Shown: piece after piece, positions 1 to 9,106 of the stretch
Numbering within the stretch: position 1 is the first letter of the stretch
Layout: each line of letters begins with the position of its first letter
Assembly (NCBI RefSeq): GCF_009695745.1
Contig: NZ_VUNH01000013.1
Location: 1-64,000, forward strand
Direction: 5' to 3'
DNA length: 64,000 nt
DNA from: Pyramidobacter porci
GTDB taxonomy: Bacteria > Synergistota > Synergistia > Synergistales > Dethiosulfovibrionaceae
Made by a program: the position numbers and the translations under genes
The notes under the pieces: generated by a model
Seen by the model: only the letters and a program-made list of their open reading frames with translations
Databases searched by the model: none
Told to the model about the DNA's origin: nothing

Positions 1-126
1 TTACTCACCCGTCCGCTGCTGAAATGTACCAATCAACCGAAGTCTCTCAATCCATCTCCGCTCAACTTGCATGTGTTAAGCACGCCGCCAGCGTTCGTCC
101 TGAGCCAGGATCAAACTCTCCGTTAA
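1..126 (-). rRNA. rrs: 16S ribosomal RNA, 5' end (partial)
   Basis: Read on the minus strand, positions 119-100 give the universal bacterial 27F site (AGAGTTTGATCCTGGCTCAG). It is followed by the conserved GACGAACGCTGGCGGCGTG and, at the window edge, GCGGACGGGTGAGTAA. The mature 5' end is placed about seven bases before the 27F site, so 126 is approximate. The gene runs off the left edge. Confidence 0.98.
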
Positions 127-263
127 ATCCTTTATCCCTTACCTACTGCATCTTCCAGGCTCGCTCTCGCTTGGCTTCTCTTCCTCGTCCTCTTCTATTG
201 TCAAGGTGCTGCACTGACGTTTTATGGTCCAATGTGAACCACGTTTCGTTCAGTGCAAATGAG

Positions 264-292
264 ATGATACACCCTGAGGCTTTTTTTGTCTA
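264..292 (-). promoter_or_regulatory. Probable rRNA operon promoter
   Basis: On the minus strand a TAGACA -35 (287-292) and TATCAT -10 (264-269) are separated by 17 bases, about 130 bases upstream of the 16S 5' end. A TTGACA at about 198-203 is closer to the gene but lacks a good -10. Assignment is by motif only. Confidence 0.5.
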
Positions 293-407
293 TATCTTCT
301 TTTAGATTGTGTTTTTGTCGCATTTGTAATCTATCAGATTTTATTATGTGCGCGGTTAAAAGTAACCGGCCGCCAGCGACCGACGACACAAAGCTCAATG
401 ACTGGAG

Positions 408-453
408 GCAACAGAAAATCCCGAAAACGTTGGTTTTCGGGATTTTCTGTTGC
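408..453. terminator. Long perfect hairpin between ymdB and the rRNA promoter
   Basis: A 21-base arm (408-428) pairs perfectly with 433-453 across a 4-base loop; the stem centres on AATCCCGAAAAC. It lies just downstream of the ymdB stop and would end the rny-ymdB transcript before the rRNA promoter. No strong T-run follows on the minus strand; a short one follows on the plus strand. Confidence 0.6.
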
Positions 454-479
454 GCATTTTTCACAAGAATCTTTCCGTT

Positions 480-1286
480 TCAATTTTCGCCGTCGCGCTC
501 GCCCAACTCGCCCGAACGAATCGCCACGCGCTCGATGCCGCAGGCTCTGCCGTCCTCATCGTCGATGTCGATAAGGACGCCGTTCAGGCGCACGTCTTCT
601 TCGGCGACTTCGAATTTAGCCGGCAAAGAGGTGAGAAAGCGGGGCAAAACGCTTTCGTAGGTCATGCCGATGGAGCTGCGGAACGCGCCGGTCATGCCGA
701 CGTCGCTGAGGTAGGCGGTGCCGCCGGGCAAAATCTCCTCGTCGGCCGTCTGGACATGGGTATGGGTCCCGACCATGGCGGAAACCCTTCCGTCAAGGTA
801 CAGTCCCATGACGCGTTTCTCCGAGGTGGCTTCGGCGTGGAAATCGACGAAGACGGGGATGTCGCCGAGTTTTGGCAGCACCTCGTCCACGGCACGGAAG
901 GGGCAGTCGGTAAGGGGCATGAAAACGCGGCCCTGGATGTTGACGACGCCCAGTCTTTTGCCGTTCCTGCCGGTCAGGATCGTCCAGCCGCGGCCGGGCA
1001 CGCCCTGCGGGTAATTGAGGGGGCGAAGGACGCGGGGTTCTTCATCCAAAAGAGGAAGGAATTCCTTTTTATCCCAGATGTGATTGCCCGAGGTGATGCC
1101 GTCTACGCCGGCGGCGAAAAGCTCGTTCATGATCTTTTCGGTGAGGCCGCGGCCGGCGGCGCTGTTTTCACCGTTCACAAGGATAAAGTCGAAGGGGCCT
1201 TTCAGGCGGCGCAGCTTGGGCAGCATGGCGAAGAAGGCGTTCCGTCCGGGGCTGCCGACAATGTCGCCGACAAAGAGTATTCTCAT
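480..1286 (-). CDS. ymdB: YmdB family metallophosphoesterase
   Basis: A 268-residue cytosolic phosphodiesterase of the calcineurin-like YmdB family, whose B. subtilis member hydrolyses 2',3'-cAMP and affects biofilm and motility choices. Metal-binding motifs are in family order: GD at residues 7-8, NGEN 38-41, GNHIWD 67-72, DFHAE 148-152 and GTHTHVQT 173-180. Length is normal. It starts 10 bases after the rny stop, so the two are almost certainly cotranscribed. In Bacillus YmdB also interacts functionally with RNase Y, and the pairing here fits that link. Substrate is inferred from family. Confidence 0.93.
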   Translation of the reverse strand: MRILFVGDIVGSPGRNAFFAMLPKLRRLKGPFDFILVNGENSAAGRGLTEKIMNELFAAGVDGITSGNHIWDKKEFLPLLDEEPRVLRPLNYPQGVPGRGWTILTGRNGKRLGVVNIQGRVFMPLTDCPFRAVDEVLPKLGDIPVFVDFHAEATSEKRVMGLYLDGRVSAMVGTHTHVQTADEEILPGGTAYLSDVGMTGAFRSSIGMTYESVLPRFLTSLPAKFEVAEEDVRLNGVLIDIDDEDGRACGIERVAIRSGELGERDGEN

Positions 1287-1296
1287 TGAAAAGATC

Positions 1297-2835
1297 CTAC
1301 TTGGCGAGGTCGGAGGCGCGGATCTCCTTGATGGCGGTGACCTTGATCTGCCCGGGATATTTCAGTTCCTCTTCGATCTTGCGGGCGATGTCGTAGGCCA
1401 GTTTGGCCACGGACGCCTCGTCGGGCACGCTGGGGGCGACCAGCACGCGCACTTCGCGTCCGGCCTGGATGGCGAAGGCTTTGCTGACGCCCTTGAAGCC
1501 GTTGGCCACGGTCTCGAGTTTTTCCAGACGTTTGACGTAGGCGTCGATGCTCTCGCGGCGGGCGCCGGGGCGGGCTGCGCTGATGGCGTCGGCGGTGGCG
1601 ACGATGACGTCGTAAATGCTCTTGACTTCCATGTCTTCGTGATGCGAACCGATGGCGTTAATGACTTCGGCCGGCTCGCCGTAACGTTTGGCGAGGTCGG
1701 CGCCGATCAGGGCGTGCGGCCCCTCGATCTTGAAATCGACGGCCTTGCCGATGTCGTGAAGCAGCCCGGCGCGGCGGGCCAGTTCTTCGTTGACGCCCAG
1801 TTCGGAGGCGATCATGCCGGAAATGTACGCCACTTCCATGCTGTGCTGCAGGGCGTTCTGTCCATAGCTGTAACGATAGCGCAGCTGGCCGATGGTGCGG
1901 ACCAGTTCGGGATTCATCTGCTTGATGCCGAGTTCCATCAGGGCCTGATCGCCGGCGTCGGCGATGGACTCCTCCACTTCGGCGGTCGCTTTGGCAACCA
2001 GTTCCTCGATGCGGGCGGGGTGGATGCGGCCGTCGACGACCAGTTTTTCGAGCGACAGGCGGGCGATCTCGCGGCGCACGGGGTCGAAACAGCTCAGCGT
2101 CACCGCTTCCGGCGTGTCGTCGACGATCAGATCGACGCCGGTGGCCGTCTCGAAGGCGCGGATGTTGCGCCCTTCGCGCCCGATGATGCGGCCCTTCATC
2201 TCGTCGTTCGGCAGCGACACGGTGCTGACGGCGACGTCCGAGGATTTTTCCACGGCGCAGCGCTGCACGGCGGTGACGATGATCTCGCGGGCTTTCTTGT
2301 TCGCGTCGCGCTGGGCCTGCGCTTCCATTTCCGCCAGCCGCAGTCCGATCGCGTGCTGAGCGCTGTCCTCAACTTCGTGAAGCAGCTGGGCGCGGGCCTG
2401 GTCGCTGGTCATCTGAGCGATCTGCTCGAGGTCGGTAACGCGTCTTTTGCAGAGTTCGTCGGCCTCCTGGATCTTCTTCTCCAGGTCGTCCTGACGCATC
2501 TTCATCTCGTCTTCGCGGTGCTGAAGCTTTTCCAGCTTGCGGTCGAGCTTCTCTTCTTTCTGCTCCAGAAGGCGTTCGGTGCGCTGCAGTTCCACGCGGC
2601 GTTCCTTCGCGTCGCGCTCGGCTTCGAGGCGGACTTTGGAAGCTTCGTCGCGCGCTTCCGACACCAGCAGCTTGCTGTCGCGCTCGGCGCTGGACCGGGC
2701 CTCCTTGACGATGTTCTCCGCCTGAGAGCGCGCTTCCGCGACCTTGCGCGCGGCCACGCCCTTGGCGATGAACATCCCCGCCCCCGTGCCCCCGATGATG
2801 CCGAGGAGCACTCCAAGTACCAGATAAATACTCAA
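1297..2835 (-). CDS. rny: Ribonuclease Y
   Basis: A membrane-anchored endoribonuclease that starts mRNA decay. The 512 residues show the full RNase Y plan: one N-terminal membrane segment (about 3-25), a long charged coiled coil (about 30-190), a KH domain with the GxxG loop at 219-222, then an HD domain with the metal-binding HD pair at 360-361. The start is TTG at 2835, preceded by an AAGGAG site about 10 bases upstream. It is first in a two-gene unit with ymdB. Confidence 0.96.
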   Translation of the reverse strand: MSIYLVLGVLLGIIGGTGAGMFIAKGVAARKVAEARSQAENIVKEARSSAERDSKLLVSEARDEASKVRLEAERDAKERRVELQRTERLLEQKEEKLDRKLEKLQHREDEMKMRQDDLEKKIQEADELCKRRVTDLEQIAQMTSDQARAQLLHEVEDSAQHAIGLRLAEMEAQAQRDANKKAREIIVTAVQRCAVEKSSDVAVSTVSLPNDEMKGRIIGREGRNIRAFETATGVDLIVDDTPEAVTLSCFDPVRREIARLSLEKLVVDGRIHPARIEELVAKATAEVEESIADAGDQALMELGIKQMNPELVRTIGQLRYRYSYGQNALQHSMEVAYISGMIASELGVNEELARRAGLLHDIGKAVDFKIEGPHALIGADLAKRYGEPAEVINAIGSHHEDMEVKSIYDVIVATADAISAARPGARRESIDAYVKRLEKLETVANGFKGVSKAFAIQAGREVRVLVAPSVPDEASVAKLAYDIARKIEEELKYPGQIKVTAIKEIRASDLAK

Positions 2836-3151
2836 AAGTTCTCACTCCTTATGAATTTGTCAATGTAAAGTCGCCCCGTCGTTCGCCGGCGGCGACGGAC
2901 GCCTGTATTCCTCTGAATAAATAGTGAGAGAAGCATACGTTTAGAGAGGGGAATACGGACGTGACAAAAATCTGCTTGTAACGTTTTTTATTTTACAGTT
3001 CTCTGCGAAACTTCACAAGGGGAAAACGCAAAAAAATCCCCCATTAAAAGGGCGGGAAAATCTTCAGAATTTTTCGGACGTCCATCGTTTGCAACGACGA
3101 AAGCCCATGAGAAAAAATTTCTCATGGGCTTCCGCGGATTGTTCCGCGCCG
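2836..3151. other. Gene-free spacer between recX and rny
   Basis: About 316 bases. The right end holds a perfect hairpin (3101-3131). The rest is AT-richer than the genes and must carry the rny promoter, but no convincing -35/-10 pair was found. No RNA gene was recognised. Confidence 0.6.
3101..3131 (-). terminator. Hairpin downstream of recX
   Basis: AAGCCCATGAGAAA (3101-3114) pairs perfectly with 3118-3131. It sits 20 bases past the recX stop and probably closes the transcript that includes recG and recX. There is no clear T-run after it. Confidence 0.55.
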
Positions 3152-3667
3152 TTATTCATCACCGTCGTCGGATTCTTCGCCGAGGCTGTGAAAATTTCCA
3201 AATTCCTCACGCAACTGCGCGAACGCCTCGCGGACGGCGGCCGATGAAAAGCCGCGGCGGCGCAGGCGGGCGTCGAGTTTTGGCGGCGTCATACCGCGCT
3301 GATTTTTCCACTGGCGCGCCAGGCGCAGCGCCCGTTCGGTTTCGTCGATTTCGCTCTCCGCAAGGGCGTCGTCGATATCGGCATGGCTGACGCCGCGCGC
3401 TCTCAGTTCGTCGCGCAGGCGGCGCAGGCCGAAGTCGCGCTTGGAATCGATGTAAAGCAGCGCGTAGGCGCGGTCGTCGACCATGCCGATCTCCTCGAAA
3501 CGGTCCAGCAGCTCCGCCGCTTTCTCCTCGGGGCAACGGCGTTCGTGCAGTTTCCGCGCCAGTTCCTTGCGCGTGCGCGGGGTTGAAACGAGGCGGACCA
3601 GCACGGACTCCCACTTCATGTCTTCGTCGCTCAGGGCAGAAAACGGCACGGCGCGATCCCCTTTCAT
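3152..3667 (-). CDS. recX: Regulatory protein RecX
   Basis: A 171-residue small, charged, helical protein that binds RecA filaments and modulates recombinase activity. The body matches the RecX repeat layout: an LARKLHERRCPEEKAAELLDRF-like first repeat, then a YALLYIDSKRDFG-type segment and a C-terminal MTPPKLDARLRRRGF repeat. The ATG overlaps the recG stop by one base, which implies translational coupling. It is the last gene before a hairpin. The pairing with recG rather than recA is unusual but fits a recombination unit. Confidence 0.85.
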   Translation of the reverse strand: MKGDRAVPFSALSDEDMKWESVLVRLVSTPRTRKELARKLHERRCPEEKAAELLDRFEEIGMVDDRAYALLYIDSKRDFGLRRLRDELRARGVSHADIDDALAESEIDETERALRLARQWKNQRGMTPPKLDARLRRRGFSSAAVREAFAQLREEFGNFHSLGEESDDGDE

Positions 3668-5751
3668 CAGGCGGTCCTCGCGATGTCGAGCATGCGCCCG
3701 TAGCGGCTCAGCACGGCCTGCATGAGCAGCGGGAAGTTCTCGTAGGGGTCGCCCCGCGCGATCAGAGCGAAGGCTTCCTGGCGCGCGACTTCCATGACGG
3801 CGCCGTCGCGGATCAGGTCGGCGACGCGGAAGTCCGTCAGGCCGTGCTGGCGCACGCCGCAGAACTCGCCCGGGCCGCGCAGCTGCATGTCAGCTTCGGC
3901 GATCGCGAAGCCGTCGCTGAGGGCGCAGAACTGATCGAGGCGGTGTTCCGCCTCGGGATTTTTCGGATCGGCGTAGAGGATGCACCAGGACTTGGCGGAG
4001 CCGCGCCCGACGCGGCCGCGCAGTTGGTGCAGCTGCGAGAGCCCGAAGCGCTCGGCGTTTTCCACGACCATCACCGTCGCGTTGGGCACGTCGACGCCAA
4101 CTTCGATGACGGTCGTGGAGGCGAGCAGGTCGATGCGCCCCGCCGAGAATTCGGTCATGACGGCGTTTTTTTCCTTTTCGCTCATGCGTCCGTGAAGCAT
4201 GGCCAAACGTCGCTTCGGGAATTCGCGCCGGAGTTTTTCGAAGCGAGATTCCAGCGGCGCGGCGTCGAAGTTCTCGCTCTCCTCGATAAGCGGGCAGACC
4301 CAATAGATCTGACGGCCGGCGGCCATTTCGCTTTCGAGGAAGCGCAGCATTTTCGGCAGGCGGTTGTCGCCGATCCACACGGACTTGACGGGCTGGCGGC
4401 CGCCCGGCAGCTGGCGGATCGTGGACACGGCCAGGTCGCCGTAGACCGAAAGGGCCAGCGTGCGCGGGATCGGCGTGGCCGTCATCACAAGCGTGTGCGG
4501 CGCTTCGGCGCCGGCTTTGCTGTTCAGAGCCTTGCGCTGGAGCACGCCGAAGCGGTGCTGCTCGTCGATGACGATCAGGCCGAGCCGCTTGAAGCTGACG
4601 GTCTCCTGGATCAGCGCGTGGGTGCCGACGACGACGCGCAGCGTGCCGTCGGATAACCGTTCGTGGATCTTTTTCTTTTCGGCGGGGGCGACGCCGCCGG
4701 TCAGCAGGGCGACTTCGACGCCCAACGGCGCAAGCCACCGGTTCAGCGTCAGCGCGTGCTGCTGGGCGAGCACGGCCGTCGGCGCCATCATGGCGGCCTG
4801 TATGCCCGAGTCGAGCGCCTGCAGGAGCGCCATCACGGCGACGACGGTCTTTCCCGAACCGACATCGCCCTGCAGCAGCCGGTTCATGGGCACGGAGCGG
4901 CGCATGTCGGCGGCGATTTCCTGCGCGACGCGGCGCTGATCGTCGGTAAGTTCGAAAGGGAGCCCGGCGAGGAACTTCCGCGTCAGATCCCCCTGCCCAG
5001 TCAGAGCCGGAGCTTTTTTTTCGAGGCAGCCGCGGCGGTGGCGCAGCGCCAAGCCGACCTGGAGCAGAAAGAACTCTTCGAAGACGAGGCGCTGCCGCGC
5101 GGCGCGGAAGAGCGCCTCATCGGTGGGCTGATGCATCTGGCGCACGGCGGAGGCGGCGTCGATAAAATGGAACTTCTCGACGAGCGGCGGCGGCAGAATA
5201 TCGGGGATCGTCGGGACCAGAGCTTCGAGCACCGTATCGATGACGCGGCGCAGCCATTTTTCGTTCAGTCCGGCCGTCGCGGAATAAACGGGCACGATGC
5301 GGCCCACGCTGCGCGGGTCGCTGCCGTCGAGGATCTCGAACTCGGGATTGAGCAGCTCCGGCACGGGACGGCGCGGCTCCAGCGAGCCGTAAAGCGCCAG
5401 TTCCATGCCTTCCCGCAAAATCTTGCTCAGGTTCCAACGGTTGAACCACAAGGCCCAGGCCACGTTTTTGCCGTCGCTGAGGCAGACGCGCGTGATCTGC
5501 ATGCGGCGGTTGCTGCGAGCCACGCGCTGTTCGATGGAAACAACCCGGGCCCGGAAGGCCTGAGGCGGCCCGCCGGGCGCAAGATCCTGGATCGTCACGA
5601 TCTGCCGCCGGTCTTCGTAGCGCCGGGGGAAAAAATACACGAGATCTTCCGCCGTCGCGATGCCGAGACGCTGAAGCAGCAGGGCCTTCGCCTCGCCGAT
5701 GCCGCGGATAGCTGTCACCGGGTCGTCAAGGCGGAGGAAGCCCCGGTTCAT
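3667..5751 (-). CDS. recG: ATP-dependent DNA helicase RecG
   Basis: A 694-residue branch-migration helicase acting on stalled forks and Holliday junctions. An N-terminal wedge/OB region precedes a superfamily 2 helicase core: Walker A GDVGSGKT at 295-302, DEQH box at 396-399, TATPIPRTLA just after, and the C-terminal QLRGRVGRG motif. The start ATG overlaps the divIVA stop (ATGA-type junction), and its own stop overlaps recX, so divIVA-recG-recX look translationally coupled. Confidence 0.97.
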   Translation of the reverse strand: MNRGFLRLDDPVTAIRGIGEAKALLLQRLGIATAEDLVYFFPRRYEDRRQIVTIQDLAPGGPPQAFRARVVSIEQRVARSNRRMQITRVCLSDGKNVAWALWFNRWNLSKILREGMELALYGSLEPRRPVPELLNPEFEILDGSDPRSVGRIVPVYSATAGLNEKWLRRVIDTVLEALVPTIPDILPPPLVEKFHFIDAASAVRQMHQPTDEALFRAARQRLVFEEFFLLQVGLALRHRRGCLEKKAPALTGQGDLTRKFLAGLPFELTDDQRRVAQEIAADMRRSVPMNRLLQGDVGSGKTVVAVMALLQALDSGIQAAMMAPTAVLAQQHALTLNRWLAPLGVEVALLTGGVAPAEKKKIHERLSDGTLRVVVGTHALIQETVSFKRLGLIVIDEQHRFGVLQRKALNSKAGAEAPHTLVMTATPIPRTLALSVYGDLAVSTIRQLPGGRQPVKSVWIGDNRLPKMLRFLESEMAAGRQIYWVCPLIEESENFDAAPLESRFEKLRREFPKRRLAMLHGRMSEKEKNAVMTEFSAGRIDLLASTTVIEVGVDVPNATVMVVENAERFGLSQLHQLRGRVGRGSAKSWCILYADPKNPEAEHRLDQFCALSDGFAIAEADMQLRGPGEFCGVRQHGLTDFRVADLIRDGAVMEVARQEAFALIARGDPYENFPLLMQAVLSRYGRMLDIARTA

Positions 5752-6221
5752 TGATCTTTTTTCTCCTGCAGGCCGTCGAGCAGCATGTTGTACCGCAGCA
5801 CCGCGGCCTTGGCGTCGGCGACGAAATGTTCCTTCGAGCGGCGCAGTTCTTCGATTTCGCCGAGAAGCTGCGTCTTCTGCGCGACGGCGTCGGCCAGCAT
5901 GCCCTCGGCTTTCGCTTTCGCCTGCGCGAGCACGGCTTCGCTCTCTTTCTGGGACGAAACGAGAAAATCCTCGGAAGTTTTCTTCGCCATGGTCAGCGCG
6001 TTCTGCAGCGACATTTTGAGCTCGTCGTTCTCTCTGATGGCCGTCTCCAGCTCGCGGATGCGCATCTGGTCGGTGGCGTGCAGTTCGGAATATCGCTGCA
6101 GCGTGTCGGCTACGCGGTCAAGGAACTCGTCGACTTCGTCGGCCGCATAGCCGCGCAGGCCCCGCGAGAAAACGACGCCCTCCACGTCCACGACTTTCAG
6201 CAAGTCCAGATCGTTTGCCAT
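5748..6221 (-). CDS. divIVA: DivIVA domain protein
   Basis: A 157-residue coiled-coil protein. The N-terminus (FSRGLRGYAADEVDEFLDRV, about residues 18-37) is the DivIVA lipid-binding crossed-loop signature, and the remainder is a long coiled coil. DivIVA proteins mark curved membrane at poles and septa and recruit partners. Position directly after sepF and before recG matches the ylm-type division cluster of other Gram-positive-lineage genomes. Function as a division or polarity scaffold is by family. Confidence 0.9.
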   Translation of the reverse strand: MANDLDLLKVVDVEGVVFSRGLRGYAADEVDEFLDRVADTLQRYSELHATDQMRIRELETAIRENDELKMSLQNALTMAKKTSEDFLVSSQKESEAVLAQAKAKAEGMLADAVAQKTQLLGEIEELRRSKEHFVADAKAAVLRYNMLLDGLQEKKDQ

Positions 6222-6224
6222 CCC

Positions 6225-6842
6225 TTACTGCTCCCGGCCGTTTTCTTCGGGCAGCCATTCGATCACGGCGTTTTTGTTCAACGAAAGCAGCAGGCTCGTG
6301 CTCGTCACCGTGTAGAAGACGCCGTCGTGCATGCGTACGAAATCGGCCACACGGCGAACGATATCGGCGGCCGCCTTGCGGTCTTCTCTTTCGAAATCGA
6401 GCATCACCGTCTGTCCCTGTACGAGCGCGTCTTCGATGTCGTCGAGCATTCCGGCGGCGCCTTTTTTGACCAGCACCAGCGGCTGCGCCGCCTCGTCCTG
6501 ACGGCGCAGCGACTCGCCGAAGCGGCGCAGGCGGCTGGAAAAGGAGCCGGAAAGCCCAGCCGCATGACGTCTGCCGTCGCTTTCGCGCTCCGCAGCTTCC
6601 TCAGATTCGCCGTTTTCTTCGGCAGCGTCGCGGCCGGCTGCAAAAGCCCGTTCATCTTCCACAGCAGCGGGAGCCGCTTCGTTCTCCGCCGCGGGGACTT
6701 CCGTTTCTTCCTCATCGTCGGGGACGACAAGGCGCTGGATCTTCTTCATATAGTCGGTACGACGCTTCTTGTTCCGGTGAGATTCCACCACGACGTCGCC
6801 GCTGTCGGCGAGACCGAGAAATGACAAAAGCTTGTTGGCCAT
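6225..6842 (-). CDS. sepF: Cell division protein SepF
   Basis: A 205-residue cytosolic FtsZ-anchoring protein. It begins MANKLLSFLGL, a plausible amphipathic membrane-binding helix. An acidic, low-complexity linker (about 40-95) follows, and a C-terminal SepF fold (about 115-195) carries the phrases QTVMLDFER and GVFYTVTSTSLLLS. The linker is longer than in Bacillus. The start has a strong AGGAGG. Flanking yggS and divIVA support the identity. Confidence 0.9.
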   Translation of the reverse strand: MANKLLSFLGLADSGDVVVESHRNKKRRTDYMKKIQRLVVPDDEEETEVPAAENEAAPAAVEDERAFAAGRDAAEENGESEEAAERESDGRRHAAGLSGSFSSRLRRFGESLRRQDEAAQPLVLVKKGAAGMLDDIEDALVQGQTVMLDFEREDRKAAADIVRRVADFVRMHDGVFYTVTSTSLLLSLNKNAVIEWLPEENGREQ

Positions 6843-6854
6843 GGGGATTTCCTC

Positions 6855-7550
6855 CTAACGATGTCCAAAGATTGCGGTGCCCACGCGAATTTCGGTGCTG
6901 CCCTGTTCGATTGCCCACTCGAAATCGCCGCTCATGCCCATGGAAAGGCACGGCAGATCGTCCGCGCTCAGGCGCAGGCGGTCGCGCAGTTCGCGCGTGG
7001 CGTCGAAGGCGCCGCGGATCTCTTTTTCGCTGCCGCCCAGCGGACCGATGGTCATCAGCCCCCGAAGCGCCAGATGCGGGCATTGTCCTCTGACAAAATC
7101 CGCCAGCGCGGGAACGTCCGCCATCGGCGTTCCCGTCTTCGACGCCTCGCCGGAGCTGTTGACCTCGATGAGCACGTCCAGGCGCCGTTCCTTTTCGGCG
7201 CAGACGCGCTCGACCGCCGCGGCGATTTCCTCGCCGTCGATGCTTTCGATCACGTCGAAGAGCTCCACCGCCTTGCGCGCTTTGTTGCGCTGCAGATGAC
7301 CGACCAGATGCCACACGGCGCCGAGTTCCGCGGGAAAATTGGGGATCTTGGCCTGGCCTTCCTGAACGCGATTTTCACCAAAATGAGTCACCAGTCCGGT
7401 ACGGGCCGCCGCGACCACTGTTTCCAACGGTTTGGTCTTGCTCACCGCCACCAGCGTCACATCCGGCGCCCTGCGGCCGCTCCGCCGCGCCGCCGCTTCC
7501 ATGCGGTCCCGAATCGACCGGATCGACGCGAACATTTCCGACTCTACCAT
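6855..7550 (-). CDS. yggS: YggS-family pyridoxal phosphate homeostasis protein
   Basis: A 231-residue PLP-binding TIM-barrel protein that helps PLP homeostasis and has no known catalytic activity of its own. Typical phrases are VAVSKTKP (PLP-lysine strand), HFGENRVQE, WHLVGHLQRNKAR and LSMGMSGDFEWAIEQGSTEIRVG. It overlaps the 3' end of the upstream HlyD-like gene by seven bases and precedes sepF, the usual ylmE-ylmF order. Confidence 0.94.
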   Translation of the reverse strand: MVESEMFASIRSIRDRMEAAARRSGRRAPDVTLVAVSKTKPLETVVAAARTGLVTHFGENRVQEGQAKIPNFPAELGAVWHLVGHLQRNKARKAVELFDVIESIDGEEIAAAVERVCAEKERRLDVLIEVNSSGEASKTGTPMADVPALADFVRGQCPHLALRGLMTIGPLGGSEKEIRGAFDATRELRDRLRLSADDLPCLSMGMSGDFEWAIEQGSTEIRVGTAIFGHR

Positions 7551-8902
7551 AACCGCACCCTCTTTTCTTCGGCATTTGCCGCTTCAAGTATAACAGGATT
7601 TCCGGCAGAAAGCCCCGAGGCGATGAAAAAACGGCCGTCTTCGATGGGCTTTCCGGTGACGCTGCGGAAGACGAGCCGGTCGCCGACCAGCTCGAAAACG
7701 CCGTAGGTGCCGCGGCGGATCGTCACCGCCGAGTCCGGCACCACCAGCCCCGCATCCTCGTCGGAACAGACGAGAAAGTCCACCTCGCGCGACAGCGCCA
7801 TATCCATGGGGAAATAGGGCATGTCGAGCGCCACTTTGGCGCGCTCGTCGCCGTACTTCACGTACACGCGCACGCGCGCCGTCCACTTCGGCCCCTTCGA
7901 CTCGCGGCGGATGGAAATGGAGCCGCGCTCCAGACCGGTCCGCAGCCGGTCGGTCAGATCAAGGTAAAAAATCGCGCGCGGCTCCTGAGGCAGATAAATC
8001 AGTTTGCCCACCGCGCGGACGGCCGTGTCGAGCGGCTTCAGATCCTCGATCCAGCGCAGTTCCGGCGCTTTGGGAAGCAAGCCGGAGCCGAGCCACAGCG
8101 TCGGATAATCCCAGCGGTCTTCCGCACCGTCGATAGCCGGCAAAAAGTATCCCCGCGCCGGCGTGCGGATCGTGGTCGTGCGTCCGCGCGCCAGCACGGT
8201 CGCCACCACTTCGTCGTCGGCCACGGCCGCTACTTTGCCGCCGTAAGCCAGCTGCACCGTGCCGCCCGACGGAGCGGTGAGCACTTTTTCATGCCAGAGC
8301 AGCAGCGCGTGAACCGGCTGCTCTTCCTCGTAGAAATAGGGCTGCGGCATGAACAGAGGCGGCATAGCCTCTTCCGCGCTCTGCCTGGCCCACAGAAAAT
8401 AGAATCCGGCGGCCAGCGCGCAGATGCCGGTTGCAAGGACGACGCGCAGAAAGCGGACGGGCCACGGCTCTCTCTTTTCGGGCGCTTTTTCCGGGCGCGG
8501 CGCGGAAACGCTTTGCCGCGGTTCCGGCGTGGCCGGGCGAGGCTTTTCGCGTTCCGTTTTCGAAAGCGGGACGCTCTTCGCGACCGCCCCTTGCACTCGC
8601 GCCCCCCTGTCCGGCGTTTTTTCCTCGGCGGGGCGGGGAGAACGGCTGGTCCGCTCGGTCTGCGGCGCCGCGTCGTTTTCGTTCAGATCCGGCAGTTCGA
8701 GCGAACGCCGCAGCCGCGGACGGACGGGCCATTTGAGCTTTCCGCGTCCGGAAGGAGGCGGCGCGTCGGGAGCATCCCGCGCCGGCGCGCCCGGCTGCAC
8801 GCGCTTTTCCGGTGCCGGCGAAAGCGGAGACGAAGCGGACGGACGCTTTCGCTCCGGCCTTTCGCGTGCCTGCGTTGCTGATTTTACGTCATGTCGTCCC
8901 AT
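7544..8902 (-). CDS. HlyD-like membrane protein of the division (ylm) cluster
   Basis: About 452 residues from an ATG at 8902 with GGAGG seven bases upstream; a longer frame to 8980 lacks such a site. Residues 1-150 are highly charged and Pro/Arg-rich, followed by one membrane segment (about 155-175). The periplasmic part begins with a lipoyl-like stretch (GTVQLAYGGKVAAVADDEVVATVLARGR-type) and ends in a beta-rich adaptor-like region (TIRRGTYGVFELVGDRLVFRSV). This resembles the HlyD-type 'membrane fusion protein' often found just upstream of yggS and sepF. No exporter gene is adjacent, so an efflux role is doubtful and a cell-envelope or division role is possible. I infer the fold, not the function. 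Confidence 0.6.
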   Translation of the reverse strand: MGRHDVKSATQARERPERKRPSASSPLSPAPEKRVQPGAPARDAPDAPPPSGRGKLKWPVRPRLRRSLELPDLNENDAAPQTERTSRSPRPAEEKTPDRGARVQGAVAKSVPLSKTEREKPRPATPEPRQSVSAPRPEKAPEKREPWPVRFLRVVLATGICALAAGFYFLWARQSAEEAMPPLFMPQPYFYEEEQPVHALLLWHEKVLTAPSGGTVQLAYGGKVAAVADDEVVATVLARGRTTTIRTPARGYFLPAIDGAEDRWDYPTLWLGSGLLPKAPELRWIEDLKPLDTAVRAVGKLIYLPQEPRAIFYLDLTDRLRTGLERGSISIRRESKGPKWTARVRVYVKYGDERAKVALDMPYFPMDMALSREVDFLVCSDEDAGLVVPDSAVTIRRGTYGVFELVGDRLVFRSVTGKPIEDGRFFIASGLSAGNPVILEAANAEEKRVRLW

Positions 8903-9037
8903 TGCCGCGCCTCCGAAGTGAATAGTCGCTTCAATCAGCTTTTTATTGTAACGCAAAACGTCAAAAATTTGGAGATGCAAACGAGGCGGCGCACGAATTT
9001 TCAGCGTGAAAGTTTCGTTTTTTCGCGGGCGGCGCGC

Positions 9038-9065
9038 TTCACTGCGGCCGTTATTATGCTATAGT
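9038..9065 (+). promoter_or_regulatory. Possible promoter of the O-antigen-ligase-like gene
   Basis: TTCACT (9038-9043) and TATAGT (9060-9065) with a 16-base spacer, about 40 bases before the proposed start. Weak -35; motif match only. Confidence 0.4.
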
Positions 9066-9106
9066 ATGAAAAATTCTTGGGAACAAAAACCAAAGGGGGC
9101 TTCGCC

